A stretch of DNA of 34,994 nt from Pseudomonadota bacterium. Lineage in GTDB: Bacteria > Pseudomonadota > Alphaproteobacteria > Rhodospirillales > Magnetospirillaceae. A model generated the notes under the pieces. The model saw only the letters and a list, made by a program, of their open reading frames with translations, had not been told where the DNA came from and searched no databases. The DNA lies in NCBI GenBank assembly GCA_021818185.1, contig JAKAFA010000003.1:1-34994 (forward strand), read 5' to 3'. Of the stretch, positions 7,731 to 16,800 are shown piece by piece. Within the stretch, counting starts at the first letter, position 1. Every line of letters starts with the position of its first letter. Both the position numbers and the translations under genes were made by a program.

Positions 7731-8665
7731 TTGCCATCCTCCGCCGGCTCCATCCGGCTCTGGAAGCGGCTGAGCAGGGCGAGCGGCAGCACCAGCGCCG
7801 CCAGCATCGCCACCGCCAGGGCCGAGGCGGTGGGCCAGTCGCGGCTCATGGCGAACACGTCCCACAGGGCCTTGCCCAGCATGTTGGTCTCGCCGCCGCC
7901 CAGCAGGTCGGGAATGACGTATTCGCCCACCGCCGGAATGAACACCACCAGGGTGCCGGCGACGATGCCGGGCAGCGAGAGGGGAAGGGTGACCGACAGA
8001 AAGGCCCGCCAGGGCCGCGCGCCCAGATCGGCCGCCGCCTCCAGCAGGGCCGGGTCCTGGCGTTCCAGGGTGGCGTAGAGCGGCAGGATCATGAAGGGCA
8101 GGTAGGAATAGACAATGCCGATATAGATGGCGATGTCGGTGTTCAGGATGACGAGGGGGTGGTGGATCACCCCCAGCCACTGTAGCAGACTGTTGAGCAG
8201 CCCCTCGTCCTTCAGGATGCCCATCCAGGCGTAGACGCGGATCAGGAAAGAAGTCCAGAACGGCAGGATCACCAGCATCAGCAGCGGCCCGCGCCGGTTG
8301 GGTGCCGCCCGGGCGATGCCCAGGGCCATGGGATAGCCGATCAGCAGGCACAGCAGGGTCGAGATGCCGGCGATCTTCAAGGATTCCAGATAGGCGCCGA
8401 CATACAGCTCGTCCTGGAACAGCAGGGAAAAGGTGCTGAGATCGGCGTGGATGGAAGGCCACAGGTGGCCGCCGCTCCAATCGAAGACCGGCACGTAGGG
8501 CGGAATGCCGACCCGGGGGGTCGCGAGGCTGATGGTGGCGACGATGAGGAAGGGGACCAGGAAGAAGGCCAGCAGCCAGGCGAACGGCAGCGCCAGCACG
8601 ACGCGCCGCCCCCACGCGCCCCGCCCCGCCCCGCCCCGGTTGCGGGCGATGGCCGGCGCCTTCAC
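7727..8665 (-). CDS. potH: Putrescine/polyamine ABC transporter permease PotH
   Basis: The 312-aa permease has a basic cytoplasmic N-terminus, six hydrophobic segments, and an EAA loop (LLEAAADLGARPWRAFLSVT, about 214-233). The block FIPAVGEYVIPDLLGGGETNMLG is typical of PotB/PotH. The start is a GTG at 8665 that overlaps the potG stop by 4 bases (GTGA), and its own stop overlaps the potI start in the same way, so the three genes form a tightly coupled operon with fixed stoichiometry. It forms the membrane channel with PotI. Confidence 0.92.
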   Translation of the reverse strand: MKAPAIARNRGGAGRGAWGRRVVLALPFAWLLAFFLVPFLIVATISLATPRVGIPPYVPVFDWSGGHLWPSIHADLSTFSLLFQDELYVGAYLESLKIAGISTLLCLLIGYPMALGIARAAPNRRGPLLMLVILPFWTSFLIRVYAWMGILKDEGLLNSLLQWLGVIHHPLVILNTDIAIYIGIVYSYLPFMILPLYATLERQDPALLEAAADLGARPWRAFLSVTLPLSLPGIVAGTLVVFIPAVGEYVIPDLLGGGETNMLGKALWDVFAMSRDWPTASALAVAMLAALVLPLALLSRFQSRMEPAEDGK

Positions 8666-9759
8666 GGCAACACCACCGCGTTGCCGGGATGCCAGGACAG
8701 GTAGACCCGGTCGCCACGCCCCACCGCCGGCTCGGCCGCATGGCGCAGATTGGCGGCGGTAACCAGCACCAGCCGCCCCGAGGCCAGTCGCACCCGGTAG
8801 GACGAGACATCGCCGTGATAGCCGATCTCGGTCACTTCGCCGGCCAGAACGTTGCTACCGCCGGCCGGCGCCTCGCGGCCCATGGCGATCTTTTCGGGGC
8901 GGACCATCAGCGCCACCGCGGCCCCGTTGGTCGGGGCGCCCAGCGCTTCCAGCGGCCGTTCAAGTCCCTCGACATGGATGCCGTCGGCGGCGGCGACGCC
9001 CTCGAACATGTTGGCGGTGCCGATGAAATCGGCGACGAAGCGGTCGGCGGGATATTCATAGATGTCGTGGGGGCGGCCGACTTGCAGGATGCGTCCGGCG
9101 CTCATCACCGCGATGCGGCTCGACATGCCCATCGCCTCTTCCTGGTCGTGGGTGACCATGACGAAGGTGATGCCCACCTGGTTCTGGATGCGCACCAGCT
9201 CGAACTGGGTCGATTCCCGCAGCTTCTTGTCCAGGGCGGCCAGCGGCTCGTCCAGCAGAACGACGCGCGGCTGCTTGACCAGGCAGCGCGCCAGGGCGAC
9301 GCGCTGCCGCTGGCCGCCCGACAATTGGTGTGGCCGCCTTCCGCCGAAGCCGCCCAGCTTCACCAGATCCAGCATGGCGTCGACCCGCGCTTTGATCTCG
9401 GCCTTGGGCACGCCGTCCTGCTTCAGGCCGAACGCGACGTTGTCGGCCACGCTCATATGGGGGAACAGGGCGTAGGAATGGAACATCATGTTGACGGGGC
9501 GCGCATAGGCCGGGACCTGCGTCATGTCCTGGCCGCCGATCAGGATCCGCCCGTCGGTCGGTGTCTCCAGCCCCGCCAGCATGCGCAGCAGGGTGGTCTT
9601 GCCGCAGCCCGATGGGCCCAGCAGCGAAAAGAATTCGCCCTCGGCGATGTCCAGGTCCACCCCGGCTACGGCGTCCACCGGCCCGAACCGCTTGCGGATC
9701 GCCTGGAAGCGGATCGCCGGATCGCGCTTGCCGATCACCTCGTCCCCGACCGCCTTCAC
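8662..9759 (-). CDS. potG: Putrescine/polyamine ABC transporter ATP-binding protein PotG
   Basis: The 365-aa ATPase shows Walker A GPSGCGKTT (about 49-57), the ABC signature LSGGQRQRVALAR, Walker B VVLLDEPLAALD and the switch His in MVTHDQEEA, then a C-terminal TOBE-type regulatory domain (about 285-365). Length and order match PotA/PotG ATPases, which power polyamine import. The start is GTG 9759 with GGAGG 5 bases upstream. It opens the potGHI operon; the binding protein gene potF is not next to it but 3.6 kb away, beyond the divergent GGDEF-EAL gene. Confidence 0.93.
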   Translation of the reverse strand: MKAVGDEVIGKRDPAIRFQAIRKRFGPVDAVAGVDLDIAEGEFFSLLGPSGCGKTTLLRMLAGLETPTDGRILIGGQDMTQVPAYARPVNMMFHSYALFPHMSVADNVAFGLKQDGVPKAEIKARVDAMLDLVKLGGFGGRRPHQLSGGQRQRVALARCLVKQPRVVLLDEPLAALDKKLRESTQFELVRIQNQVGITFVMVTHDQEEAMGMSSRIAVMSAGRILQVGRPHDIYEYPADRFVADFIGTANMFEGVAAADGIHVEGLERPLEALGAPTNGAAVALMVRPEKIAMGREAPAGGSNVLAGEVTEIGYHGDVSSYRVRLASGRLVLVTAANLRHAAEPAVGRGDRVYLSWHPGNAVVLP

Positions 9760-9868
9760 CCCGTCCTCCCGACACCACCCGCCAGTCGCTTTCCCCTACA
9801 CGGCTGCGAACGTCGATGCAAGATGCGGGCTGCCCGAACCGGCGGGATTATTCGCCGGAAACGCACTC

Positions 9869-9897
9869 TTGCCGCGTCATTGCAAAAGGTATATCCT
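9869..9897 (+). promoter_or_regulatory. Possible housekeeping promoter of the GGDEF-EAL gene
   Basis: TTGCCG (9869-9874) and TATCCT (9892-9897) are separated by 17 bases, each matching the sigma-70 consensus at 4 of 6 positions, in the 199-bp region divergent between potG and the GGDEF-EAL gene. Transcription would begin about 55 bases before the ATG at 9959. The match is moderate and no experimental support is available. Confidence 0.35.
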
Positions 9898-9958
9898 CAT
9901 CCCCCGTTTAGGGGTCCCGCGCCTGCGGTGCGGGTGCGCGGCTGGCGTGAGGAAGAGT

Positions 9959-12900
9959 ATGGACGATTGCAGAGTGGCGAAAGTGAGGTTTCGCGCCACC
10001 GAATCGCTTTTTCGCCAGTTGCTTCGCACCGCCAGCGACGGAATTCATATCCTCGACGTCCGCGGCAACTTGGTGTTGGCCAGCGATTCCTTTTACCGCA
10101 TGTTGGGATACGATCCGGTCGATCCCCCGCCGCTCACCGTGACCGACTGGGACCCCCGGGCGCGGGAGGACGAGGTTCAGGCGATCTTGGCGCGCGACAC
10201 CGCGGAGACCAAAACCTTCCGCACCCGGCATAGCCGGTCCGACGGCACCATCTTCGACGCCGAAATCAATGCGCGCAGTGTCGAGCTGGATGGCGAGCGG
10301 TTCATCTATGCCTCGTCGCGCGACATCACCGCCCGCGTACAGGCCGAGGAGCGTGCCGCCCGCGACCTCGCGGTGACCACCGCTCTTCGGCACGTCCTGC
10401 GCCTGTCGCTGGCTGACCTGGATCTGCGTGACATTCTGCTGGCCGCCCTTGACGAATTGCTGGCGCTGCCATGGCTGCATGTGGAGAATCGCGGCAGCAT
10501 CTTCCTGATGGAGGAGGACGGAAGCAGCCTGGTGATGGCGGCCCGGCGCAACATGGAAGCCGAATGCACGGCCGGCTGCGGGCGGATCGCGGTGGGGCAA
10601 TGCCTGTGCGGCCGCGCCGCGCTGGGGCGGGTGGTCTTCAAGGATTCCATCGATGACGAGCACGAGATCCGCTCGGCGGCCATGGTCGAGCACGGCCATT
10701 ACTGCGTCCCCATCGATCACGCCGGCACGGTGCTGGGGGTGCTCAACATCCATGTCGCCCACGGTCACCGCCACGATGAGGAGGAGCAGCGTGTCCTGGT
10801 CATGTTCGCCGACACGCTGGCGGGGATCGTGGCGCGCAAGCGCGCCGAGGCGGCGCTGCGCAGCACCCTGGCCGAACTGACCCATCACCGCCTGCACCTG
10901 GAAGACCTGGTGCGGCAGCGCACCGAGGAGGTGGCGGCGCGCGAGGCGCGGCTGCGCGAGGTGTTGGACCTCAATGCCGACATCCTGGCCACCTCGGCGG
11001 CAGGGATCGCGGTCTACCATCGGGACGGGCGTTGCGTGCAGGTCAATCCCGCTTTCGCCGCTACCATCGGGGGCAGCGAGGCCCAGATTCTGGCACAGAA
11101 CCTCCACCACCTGCCGTCGTGGCGCGAAGCCGGCCTGCTGGATCTGGCCAAGGGCGTGCTGGGCAGCGGCAAGGCGGCGGCGCGGCAGATCCGGCTGCAT
11201 ACCACCTTCGGCCGCCAGCTTTGGCTGGATTGCCAGTTGTCGCGCCTGATCCGCGACGGCGTGCCGCACCTGCTGCTGATGTTCCGCGATGTGACCGCCG
11301 AACGGCAGGCCTCCGAGGCGCTGGAAGAACGGGAGCGCCTGCTGCGCACCCTGGCCGACAACGTGCCTGACCACATCGTCCGCTGCGACCGCGACGGCCA
11401 TGTCCTGTACGTCAACCGGGCGGTGGAACTGGGATCGGGCCGTCCGGCCGCCGACCTGATAGGGCGTACCGCCGCGGAGAACTACCCCGATGGGCGCTTC
11501 GCCGCGCTCGACCGGGCGATGCGGGGGGTCGCGGCCACCGGCAAAGCCGCCGATTTCGACTTGACCGTTCCGGGTCCAAACGGCAGGGCTATCTATCATC
11601 AGGTGCGGATCGTGCCCGAGCCCGGCCCCGATGGCCGGCCGGCGAGCGTGATGGCGGTGGGGCGCGACCTCACCCGCCAGCGCCGCGCCGAAGAGCAGCT
11701 GCGCCTGGCCGCCAGCGTGTTCCAGTCCTCGTCCGAGGGATTGCTGGTGACCGATGCCGAGGGCACCATCATCTCGGTCAACCCGGCCTTCACCGACATC
11801 ACCGGCTACAGCGCCGCCGAAGCGCTGGGCCACACGCCGCGGCTGCTGCGTTCGGACCGCCATCCGCCCGAATTCTATCGCGCCATGTGGGAGACGCTGA
11901 CCACCGCCGGTCTGTGGCAGGGCGAGATCTGGAACCGCCGCAAGAGCGGCGAGGCCTATCTGGAATGGCTGACCATCAACCGGATCGACGATGATGCCGG
12001 CCGGCCGGTGCATTACGCCTCGGTGTTCCACGACATCACCGAATCGCGACGCAAGGACGAACGCATCCAGCATCTGGCCTTCCACGACGCCCTGACCGGG
12101 CTGCCCAACCGTGCCCTGCTGATGGACCGGCTGCAACACGCCCTGGCCCGCGCCCGGCGCGAGGGCCGGCGACTGTCGGTAACCTTCGTCGATCTCGACC
12201 GGTTCAAGGCGATCAACGACAGCCTGGGCCACGACGTGGGCGACCTGCTGCTGCAGGAGGTGGCGCAGCGCATCTGCGGGCGGCTGCGCGCCATGGACAC
12301 GGTGGCGCGCATGGGCGGCGACGAGTTCGTGGTGATGATGGAGGATTTGGCCGAGATCGAGGATTGCGCGATCCTGGCCGCGCAACTGATCGCTGCCATC
12401 GCCCGGCCGATGGACCTGCGCGGCCACCGGGTCGAAGTGGGCGCCTCGATGGGCATCGCCTTCTTTCCCGAGGACGGCGACGATCCCCTGACCCTGATGA
12501 AGAACGCCGACATGGCGATGTACGCGGCCAAGGCGGCGGGCCGCAACACCTATCGCTTTTTCCAGGCCGAGATGCAGGACCAGGCCGTCCGCCGCCTGGA
12601 TACCGAAATGGACCTGCGCACCGCCATCGCGCAGGGCGGACTGGAACTGCATTACCAGCCGAAGGTGGATTTGGCCGACGGCAAGGTGCGGGGCGTGGAA
12701 GCGCTGGTGCGCTGGCACCACCCGGTGCGCGGGCTGCTGTCCCCGGCCGAGTTCGTCCCGCTGGCCGAGGAAAGCAGCCTGATCCTCGACCTCGGCAACT
12801 GGGTCCTGGACCAGGCCTGCCGGCAGGCTGCCGCCTGGCAGGCCAACGGCCTGAATCTGCGCATCGCCATCAACGTGTCGGCCAAGCAGCTCGATGCCGG

Positions 12901-13363
12901 CGATCTGGCCGAGCGGGTCGCCGAGGCCACGTCGCGCCATGGGGTCTCGCCCTCCCGGCTGGAGCTGGAACTGACGGAAAGCGCGGTGATGGCCAATCCG
13001 GCCCATGCCGCCGGGCTGTTCGCCCGCCTGCGGCAGTTGGGGATCACCATCGCGGTCGACGATTTCGGCACCGGCTATTCCAGCCTGGCCTATCTGCGCC
13101 GCCTGCCCATCGACGTGCTGAAGATCGACCGCTCATTCGTGGCGGATGCCGACACCAACGGCGACGACGCCCAGATCGTCAAGACCATCCTGGCCCTGGG
13201 CCAGACGCTGAAGCTGACGGTCGTGGCCGAAGGGATCGAAACCCAGCAGCAGGCGGAGGTTCTCGGCTCGGTGGGCTGCACGCTGGCCCAGGGATTCCAC
13301 TTTGCGCGGCCGTTGCCGGCCCACGAAGTGGAATCGTGGCTGCGGGAACGGGGCTCGGCCTGA
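9959..13363 (+). CDS. PAS-GAF-PAS3 GGDEF-EAL protein (c-di-GMP turnover)
   Basis: This 1134-aa protein has no signal peptide or membrane segment. Domains in order: PAS (about 10-125), GAF (140-300), a short coiled coil, PAS (338-455), PAS (455-580), PAS (582-700), GGDEF (705-865) and EAL (880-1130). The cyclase motif GGDEF is intact at 786-790 with an inhibitory RxxD site (RAMD) five residues before it. The EAL motif is at 914-916, and the later metal and catalytic motifs (ELTES, DDFGTGYSS, LKIDRSF, AEGIE) are all present, so both making and breaking c-di-GMP are possible. The GAF domain has four close cysteines (203, 207, 215, 217), suggesting a redox or metal input. ATG 9959 follows GAGGAAGAG. 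The gene lies opposite to, and splits, the polyamine transport genes. Confidence 0.93.
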   Translation: MDDCRVAKVRFRATESLFRQLLRTASDGIHILDVRGNLVLASDSFYRMLGYDPVDPPPLTVTDWDPRAREDEVQAILARDTAETKTFRTRHSRSDGTIFDAEINARSVELDGERFIYASSRDITARVQAEERAARDLAVTTALRHVLRLSLADLDLRDILLAALDELLALPWLHVENRGSIFLMEEDGSSLVMAARRNMEAECTAGCGRIAVGQCLCGRAALGRVVFKDSIDDEHEIRSAAMVEHGHYCVPIDHAGTVLGVLNIHVAHGHRHDEEEQRVLVMFADTLAGIVARKRAEAALRSTLAELTHHRLHLEDLVRQRTEEVAAREARLREVLDLNADILATSAAGIAVYHRDGRCVQVNPAFAATIGGSEAQILAQNLHHLPSWREAGLLDLAKGVLGSGKAAARQIRLHTTFGRQLWLDCQLSRLIRDGVPHLLLMFRDVTAERQASEALEERERLLRTLADNVPDHIVRCDRDGHVLYVNRAVELGSGRPAADLIGRTAAENYPDGRFAALDRAMRGVAATGKAADFDLTVPGPNGRAIYHQVRIVPEPGPDGRPASVMAVGRDLTRQRRAEEQLRLAASVFQSSSEGLLVTDAEGTIISVNPAFTDITGYSAAEALGHTPRLLRSDRHPPEFYRAMWETLTTAGLWQGEIWNRRKSGEAYLEWLTINRIDDDAGRPVHYASVFHDITESRRKDERIQHLAFHDALTGLPNRALLMDRLQHALARARREGRRLSVTFVDLDRFKAINDSLGHDVGDLLLQEVAQRICGRLRAMDTVARMGGDEFVVMMEDLAEIEDCAILAAQLIAAIARPMDLRGHRVEVGASMGIAFFPEDGDDPLTLMKNADMAMYAAKAAGRNTYRFFQAEMQDQAVRRLDTEMDLRTAIAQGGLELHYQPKVDLADGKVRGVEALVRWHHPVRGLLSPAEFVPLAEESSLILDLGNWVLDQACRQAAAWQANGLNLRIAINVSAKQLDAGDLAERVAEATSRHGVSPSRLELELTESAVMANPAHAAGLFARLRQLGITIAVDDFGTGYSSLAYLRRLPIDVLKIDRSFVADADTNGDDAQIVKTILALGQTLKLTVVAEGIETQQQAEVLGSVGCTLAQGFHFARPLPAHEVESWLRERGSA

Positions 13364-13383
13364 GGGCCGGACCGTTTTGCCCC

Positions 13384-14502
13384 CTAATCCTCCTTGGCGG
13401 TGCGGAACCGGGTCCAGGCACGGGTGCGCAGGCGGTCGAAACCGGGCGGCGCCGGGGGCAGGGCCGAGAACAGGTGCGCCTTGACGTCGGCGGGGGGATA
13501 GATCACCGGGTCGGACTTGATGGCCGGCTGCACGTATTGCAGCGACGCCGGAACGGCGTTGGCATAGCCGACCTGATTGGTGACGTCGGCGATGACGTCG
13601 GGGCGCAGCAGGAAGTTGATGAAGGCGTAGGCGGCGTCGGGGTGGGGGGCGTCGGTGGGAATGGCCATCACGTCGATGTTCACCATGGCGCCCTCCTTGG
13701 GAATGACGATGGCGATGTTGGGCCGGTCGGCGGCCTTGGATTCGCGGGCGCGGTTGCGCACCTGCACCAGGTCGCCGACATAGCCGTGCGACAGGCAGAC
13801 ATCGCCGCCGGCCAGGTCGCTGCGGTATTTGTCGCTGTTGAGGTAGCGGTAATTCGATCGCAGCGGCATCAGCGCCTTCATGGCGGTCTGCAAGGCGGCA
13901 GGAGTCTGTTCCAGCGGATCGTGGCCGAGATAGGCGAGTATCGCCGGAATGACCTCGGTGGGGGTATCCAGCAGGGTCACGCCGCAGGATTTGAATTTCG
14001 AAACCACGGCGGGGTCGAACAGCATCCGCCAGGAATTCACCGGCGCGTCGGGCATCAGCTTCTTGATGGCATCGACGTTGTAGCCCAGGCCGGTGGCCGA
14101 CATCAGATAGGGCAGGCCGTGGGCGTTGCCGGGATCGACCTTGGCCAGGCTGTTCATCACCTGGGGATCCAGGCCCTTGGCATTGGGGATCTTCGACAGG
14201 TCCAGCGGGCGGTAGATCCCCGCCTTGAGTTGCTGGGCGAAAAACGGCGTGGCCGATGGAAAGACCACGTCATAGCCCGACTGGCCGGTCATCAGCTTGG
14301 CGTCGAGGATCTCGTTGTCGCTGTAGGTGTCGTAATGGACCTTGATGCCGGTTTCGCGCGTGAACCTGTCCAGCGTGTCCTTGCCGATGTAATCGGACCA
14401 ATTGTAGACGTTCAGCACTTTGTCGTCGTCGGCCCGCGCGGCGGTGGCGGCCAACAGGACCAGGGCCGCCGCGGCAAGGCGGGCGAGCAGGCGGACGGAC
14501 AT
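13384..14502 (-). CDS. potF: Periplasmic polyamine-binding protein PotF
   Basis: The 372-aa product begins with a signal peptide (MSVRLLARLAAAALVLLAAT, cleavage likely after ARA) and continues with LNVYNWSDYIGKDTLDRF and GYDVVFPSATPF, which are hallmarks of PotD/PotF solute-binding proteins. It would deliver putrescine or a related polyamine to PotHI/PotG. ATG 14502 is preferred, with ACGGGGGTG just upstream; a GTG at 14508 would add two residues. It ends 20 bases from the convergent GGDEF-EAL gene. Upstream on the same strand, about 100 bases away, is the PuuA-like gene, so the two could be co-transcribed. Confidence 0.92.
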   Translation of the reverse strand: MSVRLLARLAAAALVLLAATAARADDDKVLNVYNWSDYIGKDTLDRFTRETGIKVHYDTYSDNEILDAKLMTGQSGYDVVFPSATPFFAQQLKAGIYRPLDLSKIPNAKGLDPQVMNSLAKVDPGNAHGLPYLMSATGLGYNVDAIKKLMPDAPVNSWRMLFDPAVVSKFKSCGVTLLDTPTEVIPAILAYLGHDPLEQTPAALQTAMKALMPLRSNYRYLNSDKYRSDLAGGDVCLSHGYVGDLVQVRNRARESKAADRPNIAIVIPKEGAMVNIDVMAIPTDAPHPDAAYAFINFLLRPDVIADVTNQVGYANAVPASLQYVQPAIKSDPVIYPPADVKAHLFSALPPAPPGFDRLRTRAWTRFRTAKED

Positions 14503-14604
14503 CGGCACCCCCGTAAATCGTACGGCAAATCGAATAAGGCTGGGCGATATTCCGTTGGGCGCCGGCCGGAGTCAATTGTCCGCCCGCCGGCTTTCCTCGG
14601 CGTG

Positions 14605-15945
14605 TCAGACGTTGAGCAGGAGGTATTCCCGTTCCCAACTCGACACCACCCGCTGATAGGCGTCCCATTCCGCCTCCTTGACCGCCATGTAGGCCTCGCA
14701 GAACGCCTCGCCCAGCAGCTCGCGCAGGGCCTTGGCCGCCTTCAGTTTTTCCAGGGCGTCGGGCAGGTGGCGGGGCAGGGAATGGGCGCGGGTATAGCCC
14801 GAGCCGTCCACCGGGCTGCCGGGGTCGAGCTTCTGCTGGATGCCCAGCCAGCCGCAGGCCAGCGACCCGGCGATGGCCAGGTAGGGATTGGCGTCGGCCC
14901 CGGCTAGGCGGTTTTCCACCCGGCGCGACGGCGCCGCCGATTCCGGCACCCGCAGCCCGACGGTGCGGTTGTCGCGCCCCCAATGGACGTTGATCGGGGC
15001 GTCAAAATCCGGCACCAGCCGGCGATAGGAATTGACGTTGGGGGCGAACAGCAGCATGGCGGCCGGCAGATACTTGCGCAGGCCGCCGATGAACCAGCGG
15101 AACATCTCGGTGTCGGCGCCGGCCTCGGTGGCGAACAGGTTGCGCCCCGTCGCCGCATCCACCAGGTTCTGGTGGATGTGCATGGCGCTGCCCGGTTCGT
15201 TCTGCATCGGCTTGGCCATGAAGGTGGCGTAGACCGAGTGGCGCAGCGCCACCTGGCGGACCAGCCGCTTGAACAGAAAGGCCTGGTCGGCCAGTTCCAA
15301 GGCCTCGCCGTGGTCGAAATTGACTTCCATCTGGGCGTTGCCGGCCTCGTGCGACAGGGTGTCGACGTCGAGCCGCTGGGCGTCGCACACCGCGTAGACC
15401 TGATCGAACAGCGGGTCGAATTCGTTGACCGCGTCCACGCCATAGGCCGGCCGGCCGGTCTCGGCCCGCCCCGACCGCCCGATGGGCGGCTCCAGGGGGT
15501 AGTCGCTGTCGGTGTTGGGCTTGACCAGGAAGAATTCCAGCTCGGGCGCCACCACCGGTTTCCAGCCCTTGCCGCGATAGAGTTCGAGCACCCGTTTCAG
15601 CACCTGGCGCGGGGCCATGCCCACCGGCTTGCCGTCCAGGTACAGGCAGTCGGAGATTACGCAGGCGGTCGGTTCGTCGTACCAGGGCACCAGCCGCATG
15701 GTCTCGGGGTCGGGGGCCAGGGTGATGTCGCCGTTGGCCACCGAGGTGACATCCTCTTCGGGATAGTCGCCGGTCACCGTCTGCACGAAGATGCTTTCCG
15801 GCAGCCGCAGACCGCGGGTTTCGGCGATGGACACGAATTTGTGGGCGGGGACGATCTTGCCGCGGGCCACCCCGGACATGTCGGGCACCAGGCATTCCAC
15901 CTCGCTGATGCCGCGCGATTTGATCCATTCGGCGAAATAGGACAT
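14605..15945 (-). CDS. puuA: Glutamine synthetase family protein, probable gamma-glutamylputrescine synthetase
   Basis: The 446-aa protein has the glutamine synthetase fold: a beta-grasp N-terminus (about 15-110) and a catalytic domain with metal and substrate residues in APELEFF, GNAQMEVNFDHGEAL, SAMHIHQN and ENRLAGADANPYLA. It has the length of PuuA-type enzymes, which join glutamate to putrescine with ATP as the first step of putrescine breakdown, and it lies next to potF, which supports that role. Related enzymes act on spermine, ethanolamine or other amines, so the exact amine is open. ATG 15945 has GAGG 7 bases upstream. No puuB, puuC or puuD is seen in the window, so the rest of the pathway would have to be elsewhere. 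Confidence 0.85.
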   Translation of the reverse strand: MSYFAEWIKSRGISEVECLVPDMSGVARGKIVPAHKFVSIAETRGLRLPESIFVQTVTGDYPEEDVTSVANGDITLAPDPETMRLVPWYDEPTACVISDCLYLDGKPVGMAPRQVLKRVLELYRGKGWKPVVAPELEFFLVKPNTDSDYPLEPPIGRSGRAETGRPAYGVDAVNEFDPLFDQVYAVCDAQRLDVDTLSHEAGNAQMEVNFDHGEALELADQAFLFKRLVRQVALRHSVYATFMAKPMQNEPGSAMHIHQNLVDAATGRNLFATEAGADTEMFRWFIGGLRKYLPAAMLLFAPNVNSYRRLVPDFDAPINVHWGRDNRTVGLRVPESAAPSRRVENRLAGADANPYLAIAGSLACGWLGIQQKLDPGSPVDGSGYTRAHSLPRHLPDALEKLKAAKALRELLGEAFCEAYMAVKEAEWDAYQRVVSSWEREYLLLNV

Positions 15946-16129
15946 TGCATTGCCTCGATGCGGAGCCTAGCCGGCCCATCCTGACATGCCGCGGCCGCGA
16001 TACAGCGCTGGCCAAACGATTTCCCCCGCTCGGCGGAAATCGTCACCGCAAGGACTGTTGCATCGGTCGCGTGGTTGGAAGAGAGTGTCCGGCGAGACTA
16101 TTAGTTTTTCCTTGGAAAAGACCATCGCC

Positions 16130-16771
16130 ATGGGGCTTTCGACAATCCTGATCATCAGTCTGGCGGCCGGGGTCGTTCTGGTCATCGGCGGCGGCGTGAT
16201 GATGTACATGGCGAACTTGGTCAAGAGCGCCTACGAGATCAAGGTGCAGATCAGCAGCGACGTCGACGAGCGCCTGACCAAAATGGGCGAGGACATCGAC
16301 AAGAAGTCGCGGTGGATCAAGCGTGAACTGGCCGAGGAAATCGACAAGATCCGGGTGTCCCTGACCACGGAGAGCGCCAAGAAGTTCCAGGAAATGGCCG
16401 AGCCCTTGCTGAAGCAGGTCGAGGCGCTGGAGCAGGCGGTCCGCAGCGAACGGACCGAGTGGGTGAAAGCGGTCGATACCGACCGCCAGAGTCTGACCGA
16501 GGTGGACGGCCGCATCCGGGCGGTGCGCCGCGACATCAAGCGCATCGAGGAACGCCTGGGCTTGGCCGCCCAGCCGGAAACGGCTGCCGCCGCCGATCCG
16601 TCGGCGGCCGGCAAAGGGCTCGCCACACCACCTTCCGTCGATGGGGCCGCGGCATCCCAGCCGGCCGCGGCGGCCCAGCCCGCCGCCGCGCCACCGCCTG
16701 CTAAGCCGGCGGCCAAGCCCGGCGTTCCGGTGGCGGTCAGCACCATGCTGCGGGAATTCGGCGACACCTGA
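16130..16771 (+). CDS. Membrane-anchored coiled-coil protein, function unknown
   Basis: The 213-aa product has one N-terminal membrane helix (about residues 3-29, LSTILIISLAAGVVLVIGGG), a long charged helical stretch rich in E, K and R with heptad character (about 35-145), and a low-complexity Ala/Pro tail (145-205) ending in a short conserved-looking MLREFGDT. The plan suggests a single-pass protein with a cytoplasmic rod, as in some envelope or cytoskeletal adaptors, but I do not recognise a family. ATG 16130 follows GGAAAAG about 10 bases upstream; an in-frame GTG at 16085 would add 15 polar residues. It is divergent from the PuuA-like gene and convergent with rnd. Confidence 0.7.
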   Translation: MGLSTILIISLAAGVVLVIGGGVMMYMANLVKSAYEIKVQISSDVDERLTKMGEDIDKKSRWIKRELAEEIDKIRVSLTTESAKKFQEMAEPLLKQVEALEQAVRSERTEWVKAVDTDRQSLTEVDGRIRAVRRDIKRIEERLGLAAQPETAAAADPSAAGKGLATPPSVDGAAASQPAAAAQPAAAPPPAKPAAKPGVPVAVSTMLREFGDT

Positions 16772-16800
16772 CGGCTCGGGTGGAACCGGCCGCCCAGCCA

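Noticed and set aside
9908-13006. A 1032-aa minus-strand open frame
   Set aside because: It lies opposite the intact PAS-GAF-GGDEF-EAL gene and shows only low-complexity shadow sequence.
12364-14907. An 847-aa plus-strand open frame running across the end of the GGDEF-EAL gene and through potF
   Set aside because: Both covered genes have clear family matches in their own frames; this frame has none.
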